Shown here: positions 1 through 12,156 of the stretch, one piece after another
Position numbering within the stretch: position 1 is the stretch's first letter
Layout of the letters: every line of letters starts with the position of its first letter
Assembly: GCA_014529385.2 (NCBI GenBank)
Contig: CM043958.1
Location: forward strand, 150,732,793-150,796,792
Origin: Adiantum capillus-veneris
Taxonomy: Eukaryota; Streptophyta; Polypodiopsida; Polypodiales; Pteridaceae
DNA: 64,000 bases
Reading direction: 5' to 3'
Made by a program: the position numbers and the translations under genes
Notes under the pieces: model-generated
Told to the model about the DNA's origin: nothing
Database searches by the model: none
Seen by the model: only the letters and a program-made list of their open reading frames with translations

Positions 1-1033
1 TCTATCTAATTTTCTTAGGAAGTTGTGTGGGCTTAATCCCTCTTTTGTCTGTGCACCAGCCACTCCTTCGATTCCACAAACTGGTGGTATCTTCTATCGC
101 GATAGTGCAGCCCTTGAAAGAGTTAAGGAATTTTTAGAGTAATCTTTGCTCCCTCAATGACTCGAACCCCCTAGAGATGGTGCCCAAAATGTCTAAAGTT
201 TTTCATGTCTTGCCCTGAGACAAATTGAAATTGAATCCCTCGGGGTTGACCATCAGCTTTAGGTCCTGCCCAACAAAGCTTTCTTAGCTCCTATTTTAAG
301 TGAGACCTGGGTTTACCTTGCCAACCTCCCTGCCTCTAATGTGGAAGATTGCAGACTCAAGATTCTTAAAGGAGGGCAATTCTTGGATAAAAGGAGAGCT
401 CATCAAAGTACCCTTAATCTCAATTTCATCGAGTGTCCCTCAAATACAGGCATGTACATCTGTACCAAAGGAAACATGGAATTCGCCAAGAGTAACTCTG
501 CTTTTTACACTGGGTCCATCTGGAATGTCTTTCATCCTTATGTGAAATGTGCCTACAAATTTCTTGAACTTAAAGCCTCTTGTGAATCCAACATCATGTG
601 GTTTGATCATGCCATCTGGTTTATTCTCAACCATTTGGACTTATTGTTTCCAGAGAAACCTGTGGACTTTTATCTTTCCCTCGTTTGCTCTTGGTTAGGT
701 GGCCAAGCTAAGCAGATTGTAATTGCACATATTGCCTTCAACATCTTCCGTGTACTTATGCTTGATATCTTGAAGGACTTAAAAGGTTATGAACCTGGCA
801 TTTACTTAACTACTTATGCTAACTTTAAAGGTGTTAAGCTCATCACTAGTCTTCTTAAACCTTGTATTGATGAGGCTGACTCCCCTGCTCTCAAAAGGGC
901 TAACTCTTTGATCACTCCCAACTCCTTCACTTCCTTCTTAACACCTAGTTCATCCTCTAACCGAGGAAGAGTTCGTAGCTTTACAAGAGGAAGAGGCACA
1001 TCTCCCCCCATCAAGAACTTCCTTGAATTTTAA
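1..1033 (+). pseudogene. ORF1 (gag-like) remnant of a reverse-transcriptase element, copy A, truncated by window start
   Basis: This is the C-terminal part of a first open reading frame whose relatives sit at 44277-45624 and 47838-49196 on the other strand. The first 142 bases encode a segment with the motif KLCGLNPSF that is matched by KLCGLNPTF in the second array unit. A second piece (341-1033) contains DCRLKILKGGQFLDK, then IMWFDHAIWFILNHL, and ends in a basic tail, RGRVRSFTRGRGTSPP. The basic Arg/Gly/Ser tail suggests nucleic-acid binding, as in many ORF1 or gag proteins; that is inference. The frame is broken between the two pieces. A downstream reverse transcriptase frame starts about 15 bases after its stop. 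I do not recognise a named domain. The identity as ORF1 rests on position and on conservation in three copies. Confidence 0.6.
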
Positions 1034-1045
1034 CCCCTGGGTGTA

Positions 1046-2936
1046 TTGCAGGTTGCTATAAGCCCTTGCGGAAGAACTCTCAACAAAGAGGATCCGAAAA
1101 ATGGTTTCATCTACGTACACTGTCTCTTTCACAATGTACTGCTCGACAATATACTCATAGGATGGAAATATCATCATCCCGTAAAAAGGTTGATCTATAA
1201 TAATGACTTTCTTTGGCAAGATTCTGTCCCTTGTTGTACATGTGTTCAATTTACCACTTTTTGCAGAAATTTTGAGGATTTTGGTTACCATGTTTACACT
1301 TGTGATCTTAGCATTATTGAAAATACTAAAAATACGTAGAATTTTGGCTAAAGGGCTCAATCATGTACCTAACTTTCCTAAAATCCTATACCTTGCCTTA
1401 TCAGCTATACTAAGCTGTCTCAGTGACCTTGTCAGTGCTCTCCGACTGGAGATGATAGTCGTACCGGACTTAAGGGAAGTGGTGAAGGAATGCTTCCTTC
1501 GTAAAATTTCACAACTTCCTCGTAAATGGTTATCATCTGAAGACTGTTGGCTTACTTCTCAGCTAACTCTTGATTTTCAAAAGATCTTTGATAAATGGTT
1601 TGTTGTCGGGCTTGACAAAAGCTCTAACTGCCCCACTATTGTTTGCAAATACCTGGCTTGGAAAGCCGCTCGTAATCGAGTATCTGGTAAGGAATTATGT
1701 CCTATTAATACTACACCTCAAACTATTTCTAGTAAAATTGCTAAACACTTAGGGTTGCTAGGCTACTTAGTGTTGAACACTAAGCTACCAATGCTTTTTC
1801 CCACATATAAAATCCATAAGCATAAGTTCAGGTGGATATCTGATGCCTCCAATTGTATCTTTACTGATATCACCAAGGATATTACATTTTGCCTTAACCT
1901 TATTTTATATGAATTTGAGCTTATTTGTGCCACTAAACAAAAAATCTGCCATGACTTCTTACATGTCCAGTATAATCCCTTCTGGCTTACTTAAAACTCT
2001 ACGGAGGTCTCACTTAACCTTCCTCAGCATATCTTCCACATCTTTATTGCTGACATCACACAATGTTACGAAAGTATTCCCCTTAATGGGATCTTGGCCT
2101 TAAGGCTGTTCTTGCCAAGGTGTTAAAATTGGCTTTTTCCAATGCTACAAAGAAGAAGTTTTTCTATATCTCTCTTTTCAAAAAACCTAGGTGGATTCAC
2201 TTATCTCACTCCGTGCACCCCCTACACTTTAATGAAGGTAAGCTTTGCTCTTACATCTCCAGGCTGATGAATAACTGCACTATTGTTTCAGGTGGTCTTT
2301 GCTTTAACCAGTGCCTTGGCATCCCCATGGGTTTTTCATGCTCTCCACTTATGTGTAATATTTACTTTACTTTCTTTGAATACAGGTGGTGTCTCAAGAC
2401 CATGGAAACTTACAAGAATAAACTTCCACATTTCAAACATACTTATAGGTACATGGATGACCTACTAAGTGTCAACAATAGGGACTACCCCAATGAAATT
2501 TGTATGATTTACCCTCATTGCCTGAAAGTTGAACCTACCTCTCTCCATGAGACCACCACACCCAATGGGGCTTTGTGCACATTTGTCCAATTTCTTAACC
2601 TCTCAATTTCCCTTCATACCCCATCTGTTGGTGGGTATGATCTTAGGTTTGTGTGGAAAAGGGATCTCCTAAAACTGCCACTCATTGAATTCATAAAAAA
2701 GAATAGCAATAGGCCCTACAAGGCTGCTATTAGCTCTTGTATCTGCCTACTACACTTAATTTGCTATTCTTCCTCTAGCCCTTCCCTTGCCTGAGAAGAG
2801 GTCTTTTTGCTAATAAAAAAGTATTGTCTTAACGGGTTTAATAGAAATGAGATCTGTAACACTATTATACAGGCTCTCACCCATCATAACTGGCCTAGGT
2901 TACACTTTAAAAAAGAGAATCTCATTTCTCTTTTTA
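1046..2936 (+). pseudogene. ORF2 reverse transcriptase, Penelope-like or related class, frameshifted
   Basis: A reverse transcriptase spread over several frames. The N-terminal part has a Cys-rich patch (CCTCVQF) followed by TCDLSII, and a region ending LPMLFPTYKIHKHKF, which resembles the palm/finger entry of these enzymes. Motif A is visible at about 2052 as ADITQCYESIP. Motif B is GIPMGFSCSPLMCN from 2318, and the catalytic motif is YMDD at 2450-2461 with LLSVNN after it. A thumb-like segment ending KKENLISLF continues in another frame to about 2936. From memory, the GIPMG-C-PL plus Y(I/M)DD combination belongs to reverse transcriptases seen in algae, protists and invertebrates that resemble Penelope-like elements. 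No GIY-YIG endonuclease was found. At least two frameshifts make it inactive. A related LINE class cannot be excluded. Confidence 0.7.
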
Positions 2937-2969
2937 GGTAGTAGGCCCATACACAATAGGCCTACTACC
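2937..2969. repeat. Perfect 11-bp inverted repeat (hairpin) at the end of the RT element
   Basis: The arms GGTAGTAGGCC (2937-2947) and GGCCTACTACC (2959-2969) pair perfectly around an 11-nt loop. The hairpin begins exactly where reverse transcriptase coding homology stops and lies 40 bp before a CA microsatellite. It could be a 3' recognition structure for the element's own enzyme; that role is inferred. Confidence 0.8.
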
Positions 2970-3007
2970 GACGCATTGTGTGTGGCGCCTGGGATAGGGC
3001 AGGTACA

Positions 3008-3009
<2 letters not shown>

Positions 3010-3050
<41 letters not shown>
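3010..3050. repeat. (AC)n microsatellite
   Basis: About 20 perfect AC units just downstream of the RT element hairpin. Confidence 0.97.
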
Positions 3051-3052
<2 letters not shown>

Positions 3053-3077
3053 TGGTACTATAGGTGTTCTGGTTACT

Positions 3078-3097
3078 CCCCCCCCCCCCCCCCCCCC
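3078..3097. repeat. 20-base C homopolymer
   Basis: An uninterrupted run of C; its true length may be uncertain because such runs are hard to sequence. Confidence 0.95.
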
Positions 3098-5148
3098 ACA
3101 CATTGATCTTGCCCGATAATTGATGGGATACTTTTTACTGCTCAATAACATGTTAAGACTATGGGACCCTGCCCTTGAATAGTAAAGCTTATAGTGTTTT
3201 CCCTGGAGTGTCGAGCGTGATTAAAGTCTTTGTTCTCATTACGCCGAGAAGGCGGTCTCTTCTCCTTGGCTATGAATCTCCCCTCTCAAGGGTATCCGCG
3301 TGCCACTTGATGCTAACACACATTCACAATGGAGGGCGGCTCAGCTCACTCATTACTCAAGCTCGGAGGACTGGCAGTCCACCCTATTTAAAGAAGGTGA
3401 GGGCGCACCTTGCCCCTCACTTAGCCATTGATTATTTTGTTGTTTTTCTCTAAAAGGATTTACTGCTTGCTTCACGGATAGAGCTATGGAGCTCACCACT
3501 CAAACATCTTAGGTTTTTTTTCTGGCCTAAACTTACCTCGCTACCGGTTATGATTGAAATTCTGAGCAGTAAGCAGTACCCTGCCATTTTGTTAACACAG
3601 TAGGGAATGAAGTTTTCAATAAGCATTGTGGTAGTTTTTGCTGCTTGCAGTCGGGAATGGTTTTTTTTCAACAGTCGTTAAACTGTGGTTCTTGTACACT
3701 ATGCATACCACTCTTGAAAATTAGGATATTATGGTACTTAGCATGGGGATATGGTTGCTAAAAATGGTTGGCATCTACTGTTTGATAACATTCAAGGGGA
3801 ATTAAAAAGGGTTTCTTCCTACTGTTTTTTTGGAAGGAAACTGTGCGCAACATGGTTTTATACTACTATGTGACCATGTAACTTTGGATTTTTTCAAAGC
3901 CGCTGCAGGGTTTCGCCGACTGCAGTCAATTACCTATTTTCGGCAATAACTGGTTTTTTTCAATAAAAAGGGGTTAATCTTGGCCTTTGTAGCATCTGAG
4001 GCGCTAGGTACCATGTAATACTGTGCATCTCACAGTTTGAGAAAAGTGGACATCATTTACACTTGGCAATATGGCTGGGTATAACCCACCATTTTTTTGG
4101 GGGCTGCTAATGGTTGATGGAATGGTTCTCAATTCTACTCTTTCTGAAGGTAAGTATATGGCAGTTTTTTGGCTTAGCATGTGTATGGAAAGAAACCGAG
4201 CAACGGCTCTGAAAAGGTTGTACCTTGTTTATGGTCGGAGTCCTACTACTGATTCAGCCGCTGGTATTACTATATGGCATCTTGTCTACCGCTTTTGTCA
4301 CTTGGAAAAACCTACCGTATGGAGGAAATGCTAAACTGTTGTACCAATATTTTCGGACCCATGTACTAGATTATGTTGCTTTCATGGGTGGGAATATGAT
4401 ATGTTACATTCTTTGAACGACCTGATCATTATGATTGATTGCAACAATGCTTTACAACATTGGCATTTAGAGTTTGTCCTGGTTTTTTGGACGGGCTAGG
4501 CATCTACCACTTGGCTAGCTATTAGTTTATGACTGATAAGATTAGATTGCATTGTTCTCCATTTGTAACATTATTACACCATCAGTTCTATACTTAGAAG
4601 GAAATTTCTTTGCTTAATTACTAATAGAACCTCGATAATATGACATATAAATAAACTCATGAAGTTTTGTTTTCTTGGGGGATTATACCACTCAGATTAG
4701 AAGATGAAATCTGTCACTTAGATTGGAAGTAATAATTAAACTTATAAACACAAAGGTTTTACTGTGGACCTAGCTTGTTTAAAGTAAAAAAGTTTTGTAA
4801 GATGGACATGGATAACAACTGGTATGGTCCATTGATACCTGCAAAACACATCCAAGGCTAACTGAATTGTTGTCTTGTTTGGATGGATGCAGTTAAGGAC
4901 TCTATCTTATCTTGGAAGGTTTTTTTTTTACTTTGGCAAGCTACCCTACTCTGGATGGAACATTCATTGATGACTTGGGAAGTTCTTTTACTTTCTCCAT
5001 ACTGAAAGGGGATCTCTTTCCTACAAACATTGTATTTAAATAATTCTAATACTGAGTTGTTTTTGTACATATCTATTTCTTGATTCCATTGCCAGTTGTC
5101 TTTTGAATGTAAAAGTTCAATTATGTCCTATTATTTAAGATTTAACAG

Positions 5149-5150
<2 letters not shown>
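3098..5150. other. Intergenic stretch, no gene recognised
   Basis: Short frames only, none with recognisable motifs. A TATTTAAA box near 3386 followed by a T-rich stretch could be part of a degenerate LTR, but no matching partner was found. A short inverted repeat based on CTGCAG lies near 3904-3926. Confidence 0.5.

Positions 5151-5187
<37 letters not shown>
5151..5187. repeat. (AC)n microsatellite
   Basis: About 18 AC units in AT-rich DNA. Confidence 0.96.
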
Positions 5188-5191
<4 letters not shown>

Positions 5192-6060
5192 AATAGCTCT
5201 AATGGTGACAACTTGCAATAGAGAAATATGTAGACACAATTACTACACATAGCATATCACAGGACAAGAGAGAAAGAATCTTGCAAGAGAATGTTCTAAA
5301 GTGGTACCCCCAAGCTCCATGGCACCTCTTTTGAGTTGGGTCTTTAATTTTTTATCAAGTTAGTGTCAAAATTGAGAGGCCCTTCTTGACACTTGAGTTC
5401 ATGTGTGGTACCTATCAATTATTGTATGAATCTTTATAAAGTAGGTCCCCACTAACTTTGCTCAACGGAGCTACATGGCTTATTGAAAGAATTAATTACA
5501 ACACTTATGCTAAAATAAGTAGTCAAGAGACATTATTAGTTTTATTTACTAATGCCTTCTCCTTAGTTTTCAAAGTTCCAATCTACACAACATAGTAATT
5601 AACTATTACACGCCATTTATCCCAATTGCAATGCTAACCACATACAACAGAAGGGTGTCCAATATCGTACATCCCTCCCACTAGTAGGGATAGCAATTAT
5701 CCTTAGTTACTCTATAGAGAATCAACTAGATTGCATACGATAAAAATTATGGAGAAGATCTAGAAAGTTTCTTTAGGCATCCATTTGACATCTTTTCTAG
5801 GGTGTCTCTTAAAAGTTAGAAAATAGCGGTTAAAATTTGTGCCAGTGTATGGTGGTGGTCTTGTGATCAATTATTTGTGCGGAAATGAGTTGTTTTTCTT
5901 GGTCAACTAGTGAAGGTGGATCATCATAGATATAGTGTGTAGATAAAGATCCTCAAAAAGGTTTTAAAAGATTAATGTGGAAGGCATTATGAATGTGCTA
6001 GTGTGAGGGTAATGCTAGACAAAACACTACATCATCAATAATAGAAGAGATCTGAAAAGA
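5188..6060. other. AT-rich stretch, no gene recognised
   Basis: No coding motif seen. The last part may be the untranslated end of the gypsy remnant that follows on the minus strand. Confidence 0.5.
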
Positions 6061-6061
6061 A

Positions 6062-7651
6062 TCATAAAAACGTGGAGTAAGCTTTACAAAAAACACTTTT
6101 AAGTTTATATTTTTCAATTTGAAATATCACATAATCACCTTCCTTAAACTCATGTGCCTTGCGATGCTTATTAGCATGCTTAGTGTAAAGTTTTTGTGAA
6201 TGTTTGATTGAAGCATGAACATTTGCATGAATATCATAATTCTTTTTAGTGAAACTATCAACAACAGACACAACATTAGAAAGACGTGAAGCAAGGTGAA
6301 GAAGAGAATGACCATACACAATCTCAAACAGAGATTTACCTATGGCAAAGTGAATGATATTACTATAGAAAAACTGTAAAATATGCAGGTAATCATCTCA
6401 TTTCTTGGGTTGAGAAGAAACATAAGCTTTTATTAAATCAATGTGCTAAGATTAGTTACTTCCATTTAACCATTATACTCAGAATGAAATTTAGAAGTAA
6501 AATGAAGTGTATTACAAAGGTTTTTAAAAAAAGTAGTCCAAAAAGTATTACAAAATTTGGAATCTTGATAAGATATTATCACCTTCGCCAAACCATGATA
6601 CAAAAAAAAAAACTTTAAAAAGAGATGTGCAAAGCTTGATGTACTGTGAAAGTTTTTGCATGAAATTAAGTATACTTGTTTGGAGAAACGATTGATGATA
6701 ATCCAACTCATATCCTGCTTGTGAACAATGAGTAAAAAATAAGTAAAAAGATCCACAGAAATGTGTTCCCAAGGTTTGTCAGGAATGGGGAGAGGATGTA
6801 AAAGACCAAACTTTTTACCTGTCACAATTTAATCTTTTGATAAATCAACCAAGATGAAACATACTGCTCAATATCACTTTTCATAGTAGGGTAATTAAAA
6901 TCATAATGTACGTTTTGAAATATAGCAATAAATCTCTATGTTCAACATAGGGCGGTTTGTGCAACTCTTTAATGAGTAAAAGAATGTGACACACAATTTT
7001 TGTGTAAAATAAAAGAGAGGGTTCTCGAGTCAAAGCATTAGCTAGACCATTTTCGTTATCGGACTGGTGTTGCTTGCTGGTATAAAAACTTTGAATGAAG
7101 GAAGCCCACTTAATATCCCTATCATCTATTAAGGGTTGAGATAATAAATATTCGATACTTTGTTGATCAGTTTTGATTATCAAAATCAACGCCAATTAAA
7201 TAATGCTTCAAAATCTTTAAAGCATGCACTATAGTAGTTACTCCTTTGTTATATGTACTTAATTTTGATTCAAAAGATTTAAATTTATAGCTCTCAAATA
7301 TAGGTGAATGGTTATCTTGCATAAGAACTACACCGTTACCTTTTCCACTACCATCAATAACGACAACAAAGAATGGTCTATCAAAACAAGGCAATTGTAA
7401 AACAGGTGCATTAGTTAAAGCATTCTTGAGTGCAGTGAATTAGCTATCTTGCAAATGAGTCCATGCATAAGGAGTGTTTTCCTTTAACAGGAGAGACAAA
7501 TAATGAGACTTATGAGCGATATTATGAGCAAATTTCCTGTAATGATTGTAGTGATTAACGAAAGAGCATGCTCATAAAGTTTTTATGTTTAGGCCATGAA
7601 TAGATAGCTTCAATTTTCTTTGGGTCTACATTAATTTTCTTTCCTGAAACA
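6062..7651 (-). pseudogene. Ty3/gypsy pol remnant (RT thumb, RNase H, integrase)
   Basis: Read on the minus strand, the order is RT C-terminus (GKKINVDPKKIEAIYSWP near 7640), RNase H start (ALTNAPVLQLPCFDRPFFV, then VIDGSGKGNGVVL at 7330-7390), RNase H end (LSQPLIDDRDIKWASF), integrase core (PIPDKPWEHISVDLFT and INRFSKQVYLISC at 6680-6800) and an integrase C-terminal piece with HEFKEGDYVIF near 6130. This is the gypsy pol order. gag, protease and the catalytic half of RT are absent, and no LTR was found. Several stops and frameshifts are present. One stop, in DS*FTALK, sits where glutamine is expected. The remnant is inactive and appears old. Confidence 0.85.
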
Positions 7652-8500
7652 ATATGTCCCTCAGTTCAAGGCTTCTCTATACTTGTAGGTGGTCGAGGCA
7701 GTGGGACGGAAATATAGATACATGGCATATGGGATACCCCATAAGCTAGTGATATAGAGTAGATTGAATTCCCCCATAAAATAGTTATATAGAGTTGATA
7801 AAGATATAGATACTCTAGCATTCCAGACCGGCCTACTAACGAGTCTGTCCCACTCTGCCTTCGATGAAAGATTTTTGTTTGGGTGTGGATTTATGCAACC
7901 TATATTAAGAAAAACTTCGGAGAAACTGGGTTGGGGTATTCGCTCACGTAGCCCTAAAGTTTGCAAAGACTCGAGGTGTCAAGATGAAAGACTATTGAAT
8001 GAAGGCTTGCAAGAACCTTCAATTTTGTTGGCTCTCTTCAAGAAAAGTTTGAAGTCTAGCAAAGATTCTACAATTTTATCTGGTTAAAATATAAACTAGC
8101 TAAATGTACATAGATTTTGATGTCATAGAATAGGACACATTGGCATACCTCATCTAAATCTCACACGGGCATGGAAGAGATGGGATCTACAATGGGATGA
8201 ATGAGCATCGTAGAACTTGAGCAAAGTGAACTTGGTAAAAATGCCCTTGGAACCCACAATCCTTGCGATGAAAACCATGGGCCTTTACCACATCGCTCAC
8301 GCACACCGCTTGTGAATTATACACATCGTCTTCGAATGTACCAAATCAGAGAAAAGTAAACTTGAGTATAAGAATAATTTTGGGTACGCGAGTTAACAAT
8401 TTCTCGAGTTTACTTTTGGGACAGGCTATGATGCCTGGTTAATGTCGTCGTGACTCGGGGCCTTAAATTGATTGTGGCCGTGCTATATATCCTCATCACT
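7652..8500. other. No gene recognised; possible retroelement flank
   Basis: Contains overlapping short frames on both strands without known motifs. A small direct repeat (TCACACGGGCATG) occurs near 8160 and 8505. Confidence 0.4.
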
Positions 8501-9087
8501 ATATCACACGGGCATGCTCAAATGGGATCAATGGCTGACGACGGGCAGAGCACGTCTCTTAACTAACGGACCATAACTTCATAACGTAGAAGGCGGGGAA
8601 CCTGGAAGGAAAAAGAATGAATAAATAACATAATATATGGCCTATAGGCTATTGCTATTGCGTTGTAACTTGTCGCAAGACTTGATGAGGAACTCAGGCC
8701 CAAGGAGCGCCGATGTCGTAGCCTGTCCTTCCTCTTTTCACGACATCGAAAAAATCCCTTTACTTCTGTCGCTATCTCCACAGCTGGGAGGAGTCTGGGA
8801 GCCCGAGGGTCGAAAGCTATCCAAGCCTGCTTCCCAACAGCAACAGGATACTCCCCTCCCCCCTCCCTTCCCTCGCGAGGCGCACAATTCCTCATTATGA
8901 GCTTTTCTCGGACAAGGTTTGTTTTTCTTCCTTCCACTCTGCTTGTTGTCCTTCCGGCCCTGCTCTCCACTCTTCCTTGTTGCGACGTTCTCTTGCACTG
9001 ATGCGAATACGCAGCCCAAATGCCCAGCCAGGGGTTAGATCTAGCTCATAATGGCATATAGCGAGGCAGGTTTTCTTGCAAAGATCG
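8501..9087 (+). promoter_or_regulatory. 5' flank of the TMK receptor-kinase gene
   Basis: This GC-richer stretch lies immediately upstream of the kinase start and is free of transposon homology. A TATATATCC-like box occurs just before it near 8482 and AT-rich TATA-like sequence near 8628-8638, but neither can be assigned as the core promoter. Several upstream ATGs mean that the leader, if transcribed from far upstream, would either be spliced or carry small upstream frames. Assignment is by position only. Confidence 0.35.
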
Positions 9088-12000
9088 ATGGGGTGGCGCA
9101 GCTTGTTCTGGGTTTGCGTGGCCATAGCCACAACAGTGCTGCTTGTAGGCAGAGAGGCCAATGGAATGACAGATCCGACCGATGTAGGAGTGCTTAAGGA
9201 GCTCCTGAAGAATGTGGGTGGCACCGTAAAGCTTCCGTCATGGTCCGGGGACGATCCCTGTGGAGACAGGTGGGAGTACATTCGGTGCGTGGGCAGCTCT
9301 GTCACAGGCATCCAGTTGCAGCAGACACATCTACACGGTGAGCTCCCACCGACGCTCAACAAGATGGTGAACTTGAAAGCCATCGCTCTACAAGGCAACA
9401 ACTTCACTGGTCCGCTGCCAACGATGTCCGGCCTTGCCAGTTTGCAAACAGCCTACTTGGACTTCCAATCCTTCACATCCATCCCTGCCGATTTCTTCCA
9501 TGGCCTCACCTCTCTCACTTTGATTTCTTTGGATTACTCCTCTTTAAATGATTCCAATGGAGGATGGTCTCTTCCTCCAAATGTTGCAGACCTTCAACAA
9601 CTTATCACCCTCTCCCTCACACAGACGCATTTGTCAGGCAACCTTCCTGAGTTTTTAGCGGCTATGCCTAATCTGCAAAACGTTCGACTTGCATACAATC
9701 ACTTCTCTGGAAGTATTCCTCCATCCTACTCTGGTGCGAGCTTTGTGACTCTTCAGCTCAACAATATGCAGGGACCTAATCCTCTCAGTGGCTCCATCGC
9801 ACCTGTCGGGGGAATGCTGTCTTTAGCGCTGTTGTGGCTTCAGGTGAATGCATTCTCTGGCCCAATCCCAGAAGGGCTTGGCTCTCTAGCCTCTCTGAGA
9901 GAATGCAAACTGAATGACAATGAGCTAGCTGGCCCTATTCCATCTTCTCTCAGCGCCTCTTCTTCTCTGACGGTCTTCTCTGTCCAACACAATCACCTGA
10001 GTGGGTCCGTGCCAAAGATTGCATCGCTAAATCCAGATAACTTCACATACAGTGATGGGAATCTGTTCTGCTCGGCAACAATCGGGGCACCCTGTGCACC
10101 AGAAGTGAATGCCCTCCTCGCCTTTCTCGGCGGTGTTGGTTACCCATCCGCCCTTGCTAGCGATTGGGGTGGAAACAACCCGTGTGTGTGGTCAGGTATC
10201 ATTTGTAACCCTTCCTCTAAAGTGATCACCATTAACCTTCCCAAGAGAAGTCTCTCAGGTATCATCTCTCCGGCTATTGCAAACCTCAATAGCTTACAGA
10301 GCGTTATATTAAATGATAATAATCTTACTGGAACTATCCCAGCATCGCTTGCTTCGCTCACATCTCTCCGTCGTGTCGCCCTTCAGAACAACAATCTTGA
10401 TGCTCCAGTACCTCAGCTGCCTGGGGTAGATCTTAATGTGACGGGCAATCCAAACATATCCAAGGAGAAGCCTGCTCCTTCGCCAGATGGTAGTGAGAAA
10501 AAGGTGCCTCCAAAGGTGCCAGCTCCGCCTGTAATTGCAGAGGAGCCGTCAAGTAATGTTCCTCCTGCTGGAAGCAGCAATTATAGTGGAAGTTCACCTG
10601 GTGGAAGCAGCCCGGGCTTGCCATCTAACACTACAGTCGTGCCATCTAATATGACAGGACAATCCGCTCCAACTCAGGTTTCCAAAGCTATGTCCAGCAA
10701 GCGGTCATCTGTTGCAGTGGTTGCGGGTGGGATTGCGGGAGCCGTTGGCATGGCGTTCTTGGTTTGTTTGCTTGCCCTCTTCTTGATAAAGAAACGGAGA
10801 ACTAAGTTTCGCAGCCTGCAAACATCCAACTCGGTTGTAGTTCATCCGGCAGGAAGTTCAGATGATCCAGATTGTCTGAAACCTACCATCGGGAACAGGG
10901 TTGATCTTTCAGAAAACCATATTACGGAAAGTGTAATGAGTGGCAGTGACGGCGTGCAGATGGTGGAGGCAGGTAATTTGCTGATTTCGATTCAAGTTCT
11001 GCGCAATGTGACTAACAATTTCAGTCAGGAGAATGTGGTGGGAAAAGGTGGTTTTGGTGTTGTGTATAAGGGTGAACTGGATGATGGAACGAAGATTGCT
11101 GTGAAGAGGATGGAGGCATGTGTTGTGAGTAACAAAGGTTTGAAGGAGTTTCATTCAGAAATTGCCGTGCTGACAAAGGTGAGACATCGGCATCTCGTGG
11201 CGTTGTTGGGCTACTGCATTGACGGAAGCGAGCGTCTTCTTGTGTACGAGTACATGCCCCTTGGCCCACTGAGTCAGCATTTGTTTGAGTTTGCAAAGTT
11301 GGGTTTGCCCCCACTGAACCTGAAACGACGCCTGAGCATTGCGTTGGATGTGGCACGCGGCATGGAGTATCTGCATGGCTTGGCTCACCATAGGAGCTTC
11401 ATACACAGAGATCTCAAGCCCTCCAACATACTGCTTGGGGATGATTACAGGGCAAAGGTATCTGACTTTGGTCTTGTCAAGCTGGCATCAGAGGAGAAGA
11501 ATTCTATTGAGACAAGGCTGGCCGGAACCTTTGGCTATCTAGCACCTGAATATGCAGGTAATAATTAATTCTGCTCTGTCGAATTGGATTTGAGGTAAAA
11601 TGGTAATAGCTAATCTGAATTTGTGACAGTGACGGGGCGTGTGACGACAAAGTCTGATGTTTTCAGCTTCGGGGTTGTGCTTATGGAGCTGATTACAGGA
11701 CGCCGGGCTCTGGATGAAAGCCAGCCCGAGGAGAGTGTGCATCTGGCGGCGTGGTTTCGTCGCATGAGTGCAAGCAGCGACAATTTCCTGAAGGCAATCG
11801 ATCCAGAGCTGGAGGTGACAGAGGAAAGCAGCTTGAAGAGCATCAAAGCGGTGGCAGAGCTTGCAGGGCATTGCACATCAAGGGAGGCGTGGAATCGGCC
11901 TGATATGGGCCATGCTGTCAGTGTGTTACTGCCATTGGTGGAGCAGTGGAAGCCCACGGACATTGAGGGGGACGACGGGATCGGGATCGACCTGGACATG

Positions 12001-12156
12001 ACGCTGCCGCAGGCGCTGAAGAAGTGGCAGGCGTTTGAGGGCTCATCGCTGTCGTCGTCGTCCACATCGGCGTTCTTCGGGGAGGACACAAATGGCAGCA
12101 TGCCAAGCAGGCCTTTGGGCTTTGCCGAGTCCTTCACGTCCAACGACGGCAGGTGA
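9088..12156 (+). CDS. TMK-like: TMK-type leucine-rich-repeat receptor-like kinase (two exons, 9088-11557 and 11630-12156)
   Basis: Predicted 998-residue plasma-membrane receptor kinase. Residues 1-26 form a signal peptide. A first LRR N-terminal cap with DDPCGDRW (about 55-62) is followed by LRRs, then a non-LRR linker and a second cap with [11 protein letters not shown] (about 363-373) and three more LRRs. This split ectodomain is diagnostic of TMKs. A Pro/Ser-rich linker precedes a membrane helix (about 541-565). The kinase has [11 protein letters not shown] (from 652), K673 in [15 protein letters not shown] with D775, DFG 793-795 and APE 819-821, so it is an active-type RD kinase. The tail is Ser-rich and ends in [14 protein letters not shown], a TMK signature. 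In Arabidopsis, TMKs act in auxin signalling at the cell surface; that role here is inferred. ATG 9088 was chosen because the frame upstream has only a TTG. The length is slightly above the usual 930-970. Confidence 0.95.
11558..11629 (+). other. 72-bp intron of the TMK-like gene
   Basis: It begins GTAATA and ends TGACAG. Removing it joins GCA-G to TG-ACG, giving the conserved [13 protein letters not shown] of the activation segment (phase 1). Without splicing the frame stops at 11566-11568. The very short length suits a minimal plant intron. Confidence 0.93.

Noticed and set aside
3098-3600. Solo LTR suggested by a TATTTAAA box and T-rich sequence
   Set aside because: No TG...CA boundaries, target duplication or second copy were found in the window.
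9076-9087. Four extra N-terminal codons for the TMK-like kinase
   Set aside because: The upstream frame opens with TTG, not ATG; ATG 9088 starts directly at a good signal peptide.
8563-9407. Long minus-strand frames upstream of and overlapping the TMK start
   Set aside because: They are antisense to the kinase gene and its leader and show no protein motif.
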